From Harmothoe impar (lineage: Eukaryota; Annelida; Polychaeta; Phyllodocida; Polynoidae): 64,000 nucleotides of DNA. The position numbers and the translations under genes were made by a program. Numbering within the stretch: the stretch's first letter is position 1; each line of letters opens with the position of its first letter. Location of the stretch: assembly GCA_947462335.1 (NCBI GenBank), contig OX381709.1, forward strand, positions 68,068,609 through 68,132,608. Reading direction: 5' to 3'. This document shows positions 35,605 to 43,455 of the stretch, piece after piece. The notes under the pieces are model-generated. The model was not told where the DNA came from, ran no database searches, and was given only the letters and a program-made list of their open reading frames with translations.

Positions 35605-38600
35605 TGCACGAGTAGCACAAGCAGCAGCATCTGTCAACAGCATCCGTGACATCGTCAGCAACTGCAGCAGCTGCACGAGCAGTACAAGCAGCAGCAGCTG
35701 TCAGCAGCTGCAGCAGCTGCACGAGCAGCACAAGCAGCAGCACCGACAGCAGCAGCAACAGCAAATCAGCAGCAGCAACAGCAGCAGCAGCGGCAATGTG
35801 GACCGCTAAATTCGAGATGGTGACATATCTGTTTCTTAGAATCGACATTCGACATGAGGTCTAGTGACATTTGACATGAAGCTTGAAAAACATAGTGACA
35901 GGTGACATGAGCAATTCTTAAAATCGACATGAGATATGAGCATAATTAAGCGACATCGACATGCGCCATGGCTATTTTTTATTTTTTTTGAAGACAACCG
36001 CCATAGCTTCCTTATCCAGACCTCCACTAGTAGCGCTCTATAAGCGCAAGCTTTGCCTTAAGAGAGCTGTGGCTGTGAACCCTCTCCTCTCTCCGTACAC
36101 ACAGGTAAATATCAGAGTCAGCCAATGTCGCCAATACTACTCTCATACAAGGGTCAGGCGCTGCTAGACTATAATAGATGGGTCAAGGACTGTTCTACTG
36201 AGGGTCAGGCTAGGCCGGACATTCAATAACGGGCTGGACTTTGGCAAATTTGCTTGAAAGTCTAGCCAGCAAGAGATGCACATCATCATAAACGCGATCA
36301 TGATACCTTTCATGGTAAGTAGACTCGCCTCTCTGCCCTCTCTTTTAGAGAGGGCAGAGAAGCGAGTCTCACTCTTAAAAAACCCTGCCCCTCCCCCCCC
36401 TCCCCCCCTCCCCCCCCATGCATCTTAAAGAGTGCCCCCCAGAGTGCCCCTCTCCCCCCCCTCCTAGAAAAAAAGAGCCACATTTTTAAATTATTTTTTA
36501 GCAAGCTTTTTTCAGCTTGCTTTTTTTTTTCTTTTTTTAAATTTATTTATCCATCAAAATCTCAAGTGACTTATTTTGAAAGCCAACCTAGTAGTCACGT
36601 GACCCCCTTAAGTAGGTCACTTCCCGTCACGTGACCTATTTGAATTTCCCGCCAACATGGTGGTCACGTGACCCTCTTAAGTAGGTCACTTCCGGTCACG
36701 TGACCTATTTGAATTTCCCGCCCAAAGGTCACGTGACCGGAAGTAGGTCACTTCCGGTCACGTGACCTATTTGAATTTCCCGCCAAAAGGGAGGCCTCTC
36801 ATTGGCTGCTTTTGAATTTCCCGCCAAAAGGGAGGCCTCTGATTGGCTGCAGGTCGATTGAGTAATAAACAGTACTTAACTATAGTCCCGTTCCGATACA
36901 TACAATACTACTAATATGTGATAGCCTTCTTCAAGGATGATTACACCATTGAATTGCTCCCAGCATGCACCAAGTAGCAATTGGTAAAACTATACAGTAT
37001 ATCCTTAAGAAGGATACATCTCTTGACAAATCTAACATTATTTACTTTTCTTTCAGAATAAATTATGATTTTTCATTTGATGATGCAATTGCTGGGGAAT
37101 ACAACTGTATTGTCAAATCATATGACCCGAGGTAAGTGGAAATGACTATTGCTCAAATTTTCTTAACAATTGTTGCAGGGAAATTGTATTTCTTTAGAAA
37201 ATTAGGCCAATACTAATCAAACACATCACTGCCAATCAATTCACATTGCCAGGGGTGTTTTTCTATCGCTTTGTGTGTTAATCCTTATAAAGTTGACCGA
37301 CATAGTGCAAGCGACCAGAGCTGCAACCATGCATCGTGCCAACCCTCCCAGGGGGCCACTCCCTATCTTTTCTATAGTAGAACATCACCTCAAATTTAGG
37401 ACCCTTATCAATAGAATAGCACCATTTTCAAGGAAAATTGAGCACAAAACATACCCTAATCAAGGGAGACCAGGAAAAAAATAGGTTGGCCGAGAAAAAT
37501 ATAGAAGAAACCCACAACAGTTGGGCTTTAAACGTACCCTTATATTTCTTTTGTCCACAGAAATTGAGTAAAATTCCAGCTACAAGTTTTTCGAGTCATA
37601 AGGCCTTAAAATATACCCCTTTCCGTCCAAGATTCCCTGGCAAGCATCCCTTTTCAAGGGCCCTCGCGGGTCCGTGCCAACACTATACAGGGTTGAATCA
37701 CTCCTAAAGGACCGGGATGTGTCTGTGTGAGCGAATCTATGATTGTATATACATACATAGTCATCCAGTATTTGTGCTTTGATTAATTTCTGCAGTATGG
37801 AGAGGGTTAAGAGTCACAAAAGGGGAGAACATATCGACTTCATCAAAGTGGGACTATCAGGAAGAGACTTACAAGATAGCCATGGATGGAATCTGTTCTC
37901 CTTTGCCACACTTCTAAAAAAGCAGAATCATGCGAATGTAAGGTCTCTATAAGGCGATGACATACCCCTCGGCATCTAAGCTCTTAAGAAGCTCTTACGG
38001 AGCGGAGCGGCTGCTGGACAGCTGGGGTGAGTAGACTGGCCGGCGGCGGCTAGCTAGTTCAATAGGAGTGACAGCTGACTAAGGCTGTGCATGAAAATCA
38101 GATTTTCACCTGACCTCTGACGTTTGTTACAATGAATGCTAAAGGGGGAGAGAGTCGTCCTCAGGTAGGGGGTAGGAGGTAAGGCTAATGGATAAAGAAA
38201 AAACACCATTTTCAGCTGGCCACCAAAGATGATGATGACACGCTCCTCGTCATCTAAGCTCTTAAGAAGCTCTTACGGAGCGGAGCGGCTGCTGGACAGC
38301 TGGGGTGCTGTTGGAAATAGGATTAAACTCCCTCTGTATAAAAGCTCTGATTTCTGTTGGAAAAAAACCATAGCACCTTTGACCACAGTAACGTCTACTA
38401 CCACCACCACCAGCACCACCGTCGCTGCCACCGCCGCCGCCGCCGCCAGTCACAGCTGATCACCTCATTAAAAGCATGTGACGTCGTCGCTTCTAGTCAC
38501 TTGCTTCATCAAGTCGCTTCCAGGCACGTGATCTTAAAGACCCTCACTTCTTAAACAAAAAAAACGAAGAGACACACTTCTTCCTCTCGAGAGGAAGAAT

Positions 38601-39972
38601 GACGTATATAAGGAGGCTGACACGTGTATAGGTGCTTTATTAGTCGGCAAGGGGTAAATACTAGTGAAAAAGGAAGACAGGTGTGCAGGTAGCTTTCTAA
38701 CAGACACGTGTGTGCACTAAGCTGCTTAAGTCTAAACCCCCCTGCAGTAGTCAAGTAGCATGTGAAAACTTACTTAACAGATCACTTAATTGAGTAGAGA
38801 CTCTGTACTGAGAGAGTCTTTTCAGCTGTTTAAGAGGATTATCTAGGACAGGGTACATAAGGAGTGAAACGCTGCTCTCACTCATCGTAGCATCGTCCAC
38901 TCCACGCTCGCTCAGCATGTTATGAGGGTTATTTCTACCTTTACAGCTTCTTTTCTTATCGAAGTGTCGACGCTACAGAGCATCGAAACTCTCCAAATGA
39001 GTCCAAGAAAGAAAAAGCAACTCCCACTAGAAGCAAGAAGAGAAACAGTGCCCTATGATGCATGTGAGGTAAAGAAACATTGGAAGGACGTCACCAAGGA
39101 GCAATGGATAGAAGCATGCTTCAACTTCATCGGAACGGAAGTAGTTTCATTTGGACAGAGGGAGAAAATTTTGTTGGAGCTATTTTTCTTAGCTCCGTAT
39201 AGTTGGCGTGACTGTAGTGGTGAAATTCCTTCAGGTTTTTCAGCGTTCGGCATACAAGTTATCTGGTCTTTGAAGAAGCTTCGATATATGCAACGCACTC
39301 ACGAGGAGATTGTTCAGAAAATGACGGAATTCGAAACAAAAGAAGTATGGTGCGAGGAGACGACATATGCGGACGATGATCTGGAGTACATCATTTGTAG
39401 CCCGTTGGAACATTATGTTAAAGACTTTGAGGACATGCTAGCCAGCACTGCGATGACCGCGAAAGAGATATCCCTTACTGCACAGAAGGAGGCCAAAGCT
39501 GTGTTGGAAAAGCTCAAGTTTGGTCAAGGATTCACTCTTCAAAGCAGCTGTGTGAGTGTGATAAAAAGTGTTGTGTTGAAACATCCGGACATGAAGTTTT
39601 CGCGGGCTGTCGACACACTTCCTTTGCCTGAACTGATGATGAACATGATCGACCCCGTCGTACCAACATGTTTCGACTCTGCCAATTGTCCCATGTATAA
39701 AATGGTTTCAAGTTTTGCCTGTGGCCGATGGCTAAACGATCCACTGAAGTCAGAAAACCTCCTTGATTTAGTCGACTGACTAAATGTATTTTCTCATACT
39801 AGTATTAGTAGCATTAGTAATAGCGGCTACTCGGTCTCGTGCAGCACAAGCAGCAGCATCTGTCAGCAGCAGCTGCTGCAGCAGCAGCACGATCAGCACA
39901 AGCAGCAGCTGCTGCAGCAGCTGCACAAGCAGCACAAGCAGCAGCATCTGTCAGCAGCATCCGTGACATCGT

Positions 39973-40003
<31 letters not shown>

Positions 40004-43000
40004 TGCACGAGTAGCACAAGCAGCAGCATCTGTCAACAGCATCCGTGACATCGTCAGCAACTGCAGCAGCTGCACGAGCAGTACAAGCAGCAGCAGCTGT
40101 CAGCAGCTGCAGCAGCTGCACGAGCAGCACAAGCAGCAGCACCGACAGCAGCAGCAACAGCAAATCAGCAGCAGCAACAGCAGCAGCAGCGGCAATGTGG
40201 ACCGCTAAATTCGAGATGGTGACATATCTGTTTCTTAGAATCGACATTCGACATGAGGTCTAGTGACATTTGACATGAAGCTTGAAAAACATAGTGACAG
40301 GTGACATGAGCAATTCTTAAAATCGACATGAGATATGAGCATAATTAAGCGACATCGACATGCGCCATGGCTATTTTTTATTTTTTTTGAAGACAACCGC
40401 CATAGCTTCCTTATCCAGACCTCCACTAGTAGCGCTCTATAAGCGCAAGCTTTGCCTTAAGAGAGCTGTGGCTGTGAACCCTCTCCTCTCTCCGTACACA
40501 CAGGTAAATATCAGAGTCAGCCAATGTCGCCAATACTACTCTCATACAAGGGTCAGGCGCTGCTAGACTATAATAGATGGGTCAAGGACTGTTCTACTGA
40601 GGGTCAGGCTAGGCCGGACATTCAATAACGGGCTGGACTTTGGCAAATTTGCTTGAAAGTCTAGCCAGCAAGAGATGCACATCATCATAAACGCGATCAT
40701 GATACCTTTCATGGTAAGTAGACTCGCCTCTCTGCCCTCTCTTTTAGAGAGGGCAGAGAAGCGAGTCTCACTCTTAAAAAACCCTGCCCCTCCCCCCCCT
40801 CCCCCCCTCCCCCCCCATGCATCTTAAAGAGTGCCCCCCAGAGTGCCCCTCTCCCCCCCCTCCTAGAAAAAAAGAGCCACATTTTTAAATTATTTTTTAG
40901 CAAGCTTTTTTCAGCTTGCTTTTTTTTTTCTTTTTTTAAATTTATTTATCCATCAAAATCTCAAGTGACTTATTTTGAAAGCCAACCTAGTAGTCACGTG
41001 ACCCCCTTAAGTAGGTCACTTCCCGTCACGTGACCTATTTGAATTTCCCGCCAACATGGTGGTCACGTGACCCTCTTAAGTAGGTCACTTCCGGTCACGT
41101 GACCTATTTGAATTTCCCGCCCAAAGGTCACGTGACCGGAAGTAGGTCACTTCCGGTCACGTGACCTATTTGAATTTCCCGCCAAAAGGGAGGCCTCTCA
41201 TTGGCTGCTTTTGAATTTCCCGCCAAAAGGGAGGCCTCTGATTGGCTGCAGGTCGATTGAGTAATAAACAGTACTTAACTATAGTCCCGTTCCGATACAT
41301 ACAATACTACTAATATGTGATAGCCTTCTTCAAGGATGATTACACCATTGAATTGCTCCCAGCATGCACCAAGTAGCAATTGGTAAAACTATACAGTATA
41401 TCCTTAAGAAGGATACATCTCTTGACAAATCTAACATTATTTACTTTTCTTTCAGAATAAATTATGATTTTTCATTTGATGATGCAATTGCTGGGGAATA
41501 CAACTGTATTGTCAAATCATATGACCCGAGGTAAGTGGAAATGACTATTGCTCAAATTTTCTTAACAATTGTTGCAGGGAAATTGTATTTCTTTAGAAAA
41601 TTAGGCCAATACTAATCAAACACATCACTGCCAATCAATTCACATTGCCAGGGGTGTTTTTCTATCGCTTTGTGTGTTAATCCTTATAAAGTTGACCGAC
41701 ATAGTGCAAGCGACCAGAGCTGCAACCATGCATCGTGCCAACCCTCCCAGGGGGCCACTCCCTATCTTTTCTATAGTAGAACATCACCTCAAATTTAGGA
41801 CCCTTATCAATAGAATAGCACCATTTTCAAGGAAAATTGAGCACAAAACATACCCTAATCAAGGGAGACCAGGAAAAAAATAGGTTGGCCGAGAAAAATA
41901 TAGAAGAAACCCACAACAGTTGGGCTTTAAACGTACCCTTATATTTCTTTTGTCCACAGAAATTGAGTAAAATTCCAGCTACAAGTTTTTCGAGTCATAA
42001 GGCCTTAAAATATACCCCTTTCCGTCCAAGATTCCCTGGCAAGCATCCCTTTTCAAGGGCCCTCGCGGGTCCGTGCCAACACTATACAGGGTTGAATCAC
42101 TCCTAAAGGACCGGGATGTGTCTGTGTGAGCGAATCTATGATTGTATATACATACATAGTCATCCAGTATTTGTGCTTTGATTAATTTCTGCAGTATGGA
42201 GAGGGTTAAGAGTCACAAAAGGGGAGAACATATCGACTTCATCAAAGTGGGACTATCAGGAAGAGACTTACAAGATAGCCATGGATGGAATCTGTTCTCC
42301 TTTGCCACACTTCTAAAAAAGCAGAATCATGCGAATGTAAGGTCTCTATAAGGTCTTTATCAGATATCTATCTATTATATATTGTTTAAAAAAAGAGATA
42401 TAATGTATTATTCAAATATTGGTATGAGTGCGCACACAATAGGTAAAGGGGAAAGTTCGTTGCACAAGAATATAAAAAGGTTCTGTGCTACTTGTTTTAA
42501 AAACATAGCACTATTCTTTTCATCTATCTCATTCAAGAGTGACTGTTTATCATCTGCGTATGACATTGTAGCTTTTTGATTCACAGCTGATTTACCAACG
42601 ATTTACCAACGAAATGAAAACATCATTATAACTAGCTTCAACAATAGAATGTTATATAATGCCCTTAATTTCCCAGCAAGTTCCCAATTGCAAGAATAAG
42701 CTTTTGTTGTTCATTGTCTCTATTACTTGTTTCAGATGATCATTGATTATTTCAAGATGGACATCGAGGGGTCAGAATGGCAGGTCATCCCTGACATGGC
42801 TGCCAAAGGACTGTTTAAGAACATCAAACAGATCGGCCTCGAAATACACCGCCCGAAGGGCAGTACGGATCCTGTTTACCTGATCAACACCCTAGAAGAC
42901 AATGGCTTCAGGAAGTGGCGGATGCACTACAACATGCATTGTGGGTACAAAATGGAGGATGGTACTGAGACATCCCAATGTATAGAATTATATTTCATCA

Positions 43001-43050
43001 ACCTGAATTTCTTGGACAGTGCTTCTCTGAGATATTTTGTACCTGGCTGA
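21728..43050 (+). CDS. METTL24-like methyltransferase with FkbM domain, six exons
   Basis: Exons 21728-21856, 22007-22110, 22461-22589, 32658-32732, 33397-33538 and 42736-43050 have GT-AG borders and matching phases, and join to 894 bp (297 residues plus stop). The chain starts MMMPWRSVTRS and runs into a single hydrophobic segment (SVMMLCLLLIPLVYLLA, about residues 11-27), which suggests a type II secretory-pathway membrane protein. Then come YLTSPDVSCN, GDGGWDVCISG, PCLVYSFG/INYDFSFDDA, KSYDPS and YFKMDIEGSEWQVI. The GGW-C, CLVYSFG, DPS and KMDIEGSEW motifs mark the METTL24-type branch of the FkbM methyltransferase fold (SAM-dependent; substrate unknown). Intron 3 was about 168 bp before a 9.9-kb Polinton-like insertion. 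Exons 4 and 5 occur three times (also 37057-37131 with 37796-37937, and 41456-41530 with 42195-42336). The first two exons rest on phase and anchor logic only. Confidence 0.85.
21868..21955. mobile_element. MITE fragment, CCCAGTGGGCAC family
   Basis: ACCCAGCAAGCACACAACATTG followed by inverted AACATTGATTCAACATTAAT blocks, as in the 7459 copy. It lies in intron 1 of the methyltransferase gene; the right terminus is worn. Confidence 0.6.
22007..22110 (+). CDS. Methyltransferase exon 2
   Basis: The acceptor has a strong pyrimidine tract (CCTCAATTTTTAG). The exon encodes EETDSMSEEMPLLVNVERIL and RSKAIRWTSDKAFH and ends GG/GTATTC. Its phase (two bases left over) fits exon 3, which begins with one base. 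The donor is weaker than the others in the gene. Confidence 0.6.
22461..22589 (+). CDS. Methyltransferase exon 3: GDGGWDVC and PCLVYSF
   Basis: The acceptor is TTATACCAG and the donor TTTGG/GTAAGT. The exon encodes YLTSPDVSCNTSYRAGK, PGDGGWDVCISGPY and PPCLVYSF, the hallmark opening of METTL24-like domains. The donor lies 30 bp before the target duplication of the Polinton-like insertion. Confidence 0.9.
22614..22619. repeat. Left target-site duplication AATATG
   Basis: AATATG directly precedes the element's first base and recurs at 32514-32519 directly after its last base. A 6-bp duplication matches Polinton integration. Confidence 0.85.
22620..22701 (+). repeat. Left terminal inverted repeat of the Polinton-like element
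   Basis: 82 bp, two mismatches to the inverted right end. It ends in a CCAAT box (CAGCCAATCAGAGG) that is shared by both termini. Confidence 0.9.
22680..23160. promoter_or_regulatory. Left-end array of ETS/CRE/CArG/AP-1/CCAAT motifs
   Basis: A composite CCGGAAGTGACGTCA (ETS site fused to a full CRE) recurs about six times from 22708 to 22960. Perfect CArG boxes (CCATATAAGG) lie between copies, first at 22728-22737. Also seen are TCAAGGTCA (22781), TGACTCA (22790), CCAAT boxes in both orientations, CACGTG E-boxes and the octamer ATGCAAAT (23020). The density and regular spacing resemble a viral enhancer. Activity is inferred from consensus motifs only. Confidence 0.7.
23375..23563 (-). CDS. 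Small basic ORF near the left end of the Polinton-like element
   Basis: 62 residues from an ATG at 23563. It is lysine/tyrosine-rich (KYKFQKWYEPKMATYTIEKD and RYLYYKRRVHSNG) and not recognised. An A+T tract with AATAAA on the minus strand lies about 60 bp downstream (near 23312), a plausible polyadenylation site. A second basic frame (23577-23798, FRKKRKRREK) overlaps its upstream side in another phase, so this may be the 3' part of a broken gene. Confidence 0.25.
   Translation of the reverse strand: MFSKTKNSPCGKYKFQKWYEPKMATYTIEKDDVRYLYYKRRVHSNGVTTSPLKYEKSVLLID
23811..24080. repeat. Large imperfect palindrome (foldback)
   Basis: About 100-bp arms (23811-23910 and 23973-24078) are inverted copies, sharing ATAATAGATGGGTCAAGG, GAGGGTCAGGCTACGCC and the TTTGGCAAA region. 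The loop carries GACTCTTG-type short palindromes. Only one arm-equivalent is kept in the right half of the element (31765-31880 and its two tandem copies). Confidence 0.7.
23980..25515 (-). repeat. Left arm of a long internal inverted repeat
   Basis: From about 25515 down to 23980 the minus strand matches the plus strand of 29830-31870: the region before the 260-residue gene, the gene itself, the AGC-rich tail, and the flank with GTATGAGAGTAGTATTGGCG. The right arm is longer, mainly through AGC-repeat expansion. Confidence 0.75.
24369..25151 (-). CDS. Unrecognised 260-residue protein, left-arm copy
   Basis: 260 residues from MSPRKKKQLPLEARRE to LLDLIN-stop. The frame is open further upstream, but MSPRKKK is chosen because the copy in the right arm has the same start and the same length. 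Conserved stretches include KKHWKDVTKEQWIEACFNFI, QREKILLELFFLAPY and FSRAVDTLPLPELMMNMID. A basic head and a mostly helical, soluble body are predicted by eye; no signal peptide or membrane segment is seen. No known family was recognised. It lies tail-out towards the left end and starts where the polymerase relic breaks off. Conservation of two copies suggests past selection. Confidence 0.65.
   Translation of the reverse strand: MSPRKKKQLPLEARRETVPYDACEVKKHWKDVTKEQWIEACFNFIGTVVSFGQREKILLELFFLAPYTWPDCGEIPSSLSVFAIQVINSLKELRYMQGTQEEIVKKMTEFETGEDTIWCEETTYVDDDLESIICSPLEHYVKDFEDMLDSTEMNPKERSLTAQKEAEAVLEKHKFGQGFTLQSSCVSVIKSLVLKHSDMKFSRAVDTLPLPELMMNMIDPMVPTRFESANCPMYKMVSSFARGRWLNDPLKSENLLDLIN
25506..26573 (-). 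pseudogene. Decayed Polinton-type (protein-primed) DNA polymerase B, N-terminal part only
   Basis: Read on the minus strand, this stretch holds broken frames in the order expected for a Polinton polymerase. There is a cysteine-containing start (CEKCFKIFKR), then VYRPTLAKLHVAIG, then an exonuclease-like motif RFNSESYDLNLIKKY near 26140. GYSYANYLRAF with GCFTYEWM comes next, and finally VVSGPSIIFHRFHEK near 25515. Several stops and frame changes separate these pieces. The palm domain is absent: homology stops at about 25506, where the left inverted arm begins. The gene cannot make a working enzyme. It identifies the ancestry of the element. Confidence 0.75.
26740..28323 (-). CDS. Alanine-rich protein with two C-terminal death-domain-like modules
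   Basis: 527 residues from an ATG at 28323 in a strong Kozak context (CACCACCATGAG). GTATATAAGA, a TATA box, lies about 60 bp upstream at 28390-28381. Residues ~66-185 are an Ala/Thr/Pro tract encoded by GCA/GCC repeats. ~230-300 is acidic and Ser/Pro-rich. ~320-405 (SDYIRLGSFLEVNLKDMGYL ... FTTWYQKSCTSRWKDL) looks like a first death-fold module. ~418-505 (SLLAELCPRDWKTIGIYLGL ... YEVLKAWKY ... GRGDVAMYV) is a convincing death domain with both conserved tryptophans. Death domains mediate assembly of apoptosis and innate-immune complexes by homotypic contact. No protease, kinase, TIR or ankyrin part is seen, so an adaptor or decoy role is the natural inference. It could be captured from a host gene. 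Confidence 0.75.
28381..28390 (-). promoter_or_regulatory. TATA box of the death-domain gene
   Basis: Minus-strand GTATATAAGA, 58-67 bp before the ATG at 28323. The same GTATATAAGR core precedes the right-arm gene at 29806. Confidence 0.6.
28405..28790. repeat. Two tandem ~180-186-bp repeats upstream of the death-domain gene
   Basis: The segments containing GTTTTCAGCTGGATC and TTAGCTGTATAAAGGATTAA each occur twice, about 180-186 bp apart (28571 and 28757 for the latter). The blocks GCTGACCGG and AAAGAGAAACAAAA repeat with them. No gene is seen here. Confidence 0.7.
28948..29507. repeat. Two tandem ~280-bp repeats
   Basis: TGAGTAGACTGGCCGGCGGC begins both copies (about 28948 and 29228). Both end in GGAGCGGAGCGGCTGCTGGA. 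The left breakpoint of the 4399-bp triplication (29157) falls inside the first copy. Confidence 0.75.
29782..29815 (+). promoter_or_regulatory. TATA box with upstream 18-bp palindrome, right-arm gene
   Basis: GTATATAAGG (29806-29815) follows the perfect palindrome CTTCCTCTCGAGAGGAAG (29782-29799). The unknown 260-residue gene starts about 385 bp downstream. The left arm lacks both. Copies lie at 34181-34214 and 38580-38613. Confidence 0.5.
30199..30981 (+). CDS. Unrecognised 260-residue protein, right-arm copy 1
   Basis: Paralogue of the minus-strand gene at 24369-25151, with the same length, start (MSPRKKKQLPLEARRE) and end (NLLDLVD-stop). Differences are scattered substitutions, small compensating indels near residues 46-110, and no stops. 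An in-frame ATG 75 bp upstream (30124) would add 25 residues that are not conserved in the left copy. The gene faces the right terminus and sits inside the triplicated unit. Function unknown. Confidence 0.65.
   Translation: MSPRKKKQLPLEARRETVPYDACEVKKHWKDVTKEQWIEACFNFIGTEVVSFGQREKILLELFFLAPYSWRDCSGEIPSGFSAFGIQVIWSLKKLRYMQRTHEEIVQKMTEFETKEVWCEETTYADDDLEYIICSPLEHYVKDFEDMLASTAMTAKEISLTAQKEAKAVLEKLKFGQGFTLQSSCVSVIKSVVLKHPDMKFSRAVDTLPLPELMMNMIDPVVPTCFDSANCPMYKMVSSFACGRWLNDPLKSENLLDLVD
31022..31405. repeat. AGC/CAG-rich low-complexity block
   Basis: Interrupted AGC repeats with longer recurring modules (GCAGCATCTGTCAGCAGCA, GCAGCTGCACGAGCAG, CATCCGTGACATCGTCAGCA). Open frames here are polyserine/polyalanine artefacts. 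The left arm keeps only a short version (24240-24310). Copies: 35421-35804 and 39820-40203. Confidence 0.85.
31410..31575. repeat. Degenerate GACATG/TCGACATG repeat
   Basis: TTCTTAAAATCGACATG and related TGACATGA units. This is the inverted form of the repeat seen at 8240-8545 in host DNA. It recurs at 35809-35974 and 40208-40373. Confidence 0.6.
31922..31970. other. 22-bp-stem hairpin
   Basis: AGACTCGCCTCTCTGCCCTC and the following TC pair with 31949-31970 with one mismatch around a 5-base loop (TTTTA). It is far stronger than the background and is copied at 36321-36369 and 40720-40768. It could be a transcript hairpin or a DNA foldback. Confidence 0.7.
32101..32131 (+). terminator. Short stem-loop followed by T tract
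   Basis: AGCAAGCT and AGCTTGCT pair around TTTTTC and are followed by nine or more T. A T tract like this can stop RNA polymerase III. Function here is inferred only. Copies near 36500 and 40899. Confidence 0.3.
32190..32460. promoter_or_regulatory. Right-end array of E2F and GTCACGTGAC motifs
   Basis: Six GTCACGTGAC palindromes (USF/TFEB 'CLEAR' consensus), four TTTCCCGCC sites (E2F consensus), CACTTCCGG ETS sites and two CCAAT boxes alternate here. TCACGTGACCTATTTGAATT is a repeated unit. The block recurs at 36589-36859 and 40988-41258. It differs in composition from the left-end array, so the two termini may respond to different host factors. Confidence 0.65.
32432..32513 (-). repeat. Right terminal inverted repeat of the Polinton-like element
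   Basis: Inverted match to 22620-22701. It also occurs at 36831-36912 and 41230-41311 through the tandem triplication. Confidence 0.9.
32514..32519. repeat. Right target-site duplication AATATG
   Basis: Exact match to 22614-22619. The tandem copies of the element's right end are also followed by AATATG, at 36913-36918 and 41312-41317. Confidence 0.85.
32658..32732 (+). CDS. Methyltransferase exon 4 (copy 1 of 3)
   Basis: Acceptor CTTTCAG, donor GAG/GTAAGT. It encodes INYDFSFDDAIAGEY, NCIVKSYDP, continuing YSFG from exon 3. The same 75 bp recurs at 37057-37131 and 41456-41530. Confidence 0.9.
33397..33538 (+). CDS. Methyltransferase exon 5 (copy 1 of 3)
   Basis: Acceptor TTCTGCAG, donor GAAT/GTAAGG. 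It encodes SMERVKSHKRGEHIDFI, KVGLSGRDLQDSHGWNLF and SFATLLKKQNHAN, ending in phase 0. It recurs at 37796-37937 and 42195-42336. Confidence 0.9.
34598..35380 (+). CDS. Unrecognised 260-residue protein, right-arm copy 2
   Basis: Same translation as 30199-30981, carried by tandem unit 2. The 5' flank with its TATA box and the AGC-repeat 3' flank are duplicated with it. Confidence 0.6.
   Translation: MSPRKKKQLPLEARRETVPYDACEVKKHWKDVTKEQWIEACFNFIGTEVVSFGQREKILLELFFLAPYSWRDCSGEIPSGFSAFGIQVIWSLKKLRYMQRTHEEIVQKMTEFETKEVWCEETTYADDDLEYIICSPLEHYVKDFEDMLASTAMTAKEISLTAQKEAKAVLEKLKFGQGFTLQSSCVSVIKSVVLKHPDMKFSRAVDTLPLPELMMNMIDPVVPTCFDSANCPMYKMVSSFACGRWLNDPLKSENLLDLVD
37057..37131 (+). pseudogene. Duplicated methyltransferase exon 4 (copy 2)
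   Basis: Second copy of the 75-bp exon, 4399 bp downstream of copy 1, with intact splice sites. If joined after exon 5 of copy 1 (phase 0), its first four codons would read AAT AAA TTA TGA, a stop. It can only be skipped or used as an alternative. Confidence 0.8.
37796..37937 (+). pseudogene. Duplicated methyltransferase exon 5 (copy 2)
   Basis: Second copy of the 142-bp exon with intact splice sites. It could substitute for copy 1 after any exon-4 copy. Confidence 0.8.
38997..39779 (+). CDS. Unrecognised 260-residue protein, right-arm copy 3
   Basis: Same translation as 30199-30981, carried by tandem unit 3. Confidence 0.6.
   Translation: MSPRKKKQLPLEARRETVPYDACEVKKHWKDVTKEQWIEACFNFIGTEVVSFGQREKILLELFFLAPYSWRDCSGEIPSGFSAFGIQVIWSLKKLRYMQRTHEEIVQKMTEFETKEVWCEETTYADDDLEYIICSPLEHYVKDFEDMLASTAMTAKEISLTAQKEAKAVLEKLKFGQGFTLQSSCVSVIKSVVLKHPDMKFSRAVDTLPLPELMMNMIDPVVPTCFDSANCPMYKMVSSFACGRWLNDPLKSENLLDLVD
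41456..41530 (+). pseudogene. Duplicated methyltransferase exon 4 (copy 3)
   Basis: Third copy of exon 4, again with intact acceptor and donor. This copy sits nearest the unique last exon. Confidence 0.8.
42195..42336 (+). pseudogene. Duplicated methyltransferase exon 5 (copy 3)
   Basis: Third copy of exon 5. Its donor is followed by a 399-bp intron to the single last exon, so copy 3 marks the original right edge of the locus. Confidence 0.8.
42736..43050 (+). CDS. Methyltransferase exon 6: KMDIEGSEW core and C-terminus
   Basis: The exon begins after TTGTTTCAG with MIIDYFKMDIEGSEWQVI, a strongly conserved FkbM motif. KQIGLEIHRPKG and NTLEDNGFRKWRMHYN follow, then a tail ending YFVPG-stop. 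It is present once, outside the tandem array. Confidence 0.95.
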   Translation: MIIDYFKMDIEGSEWQVIPDMAAKGLFKNIKQIGLEIHRPKGSTDPVYLINTLEDNGFRKWRMHYNMHCGYKMEDGTETSQCIELYFINLNFLDSASLRYFVPG

Positions 43051-43371
43051 TGGGTGGTAATCATTAAAGGCAAATATCATTTCTGCTTTTGTATAAACAG
43101 AAAGAGAGGCAATGATAGGACATATATATTTAACATTGCCAATGCAGCTATCAATGTAGTAGATGTTAAATTGTTGATATAGTGAAGGTCCTGGGTGGTA
43201 GGTATAGTATAGTTCGTTCATTAGAATATTTCAACAGAGGTACTGCAGCAACCATGATCAGTAAATTCAAAGCATAGAACATTGTATCCAGCATGAGCAT
43301 GAACATTAAATAATATAAGATGTTGAGTTACTGGTAGTGATGTATCAAGTAGACATCCTTTGGACCTCCAG

Positions 43372-43455
43372 CTGCTGTGAGCAGCTCCTCCCAGAGGTTG
43401 AGCTGCTCCTCATAGAGGTTGAGCTGCTCCTCACAGGCGTTGAGTTGCTCCTAAC
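43372..43455. repeat. ~24-bp tandem repeat
   Basis: GAGGTTGAGCTGCTCCTC and variants occur three to four times just downstream of the methyltransferase gene. Confidence 0.8.

Larger units (their letters stand above)
33556..37954 (+). repeat. Tandem array unit 2 (4399 bp)
   Basis: Second head-to-tail copy. All features of unit 1 recur at +4399. Confidence 0.92.
37955..42353 (+). repeat. Tandem array unit 3 (4399 bp)
   Basis: Third head-to-tail copy, followed by unique intron-5 sequence (TCTTTATCAG) at 42354. Confidence 0.92.
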
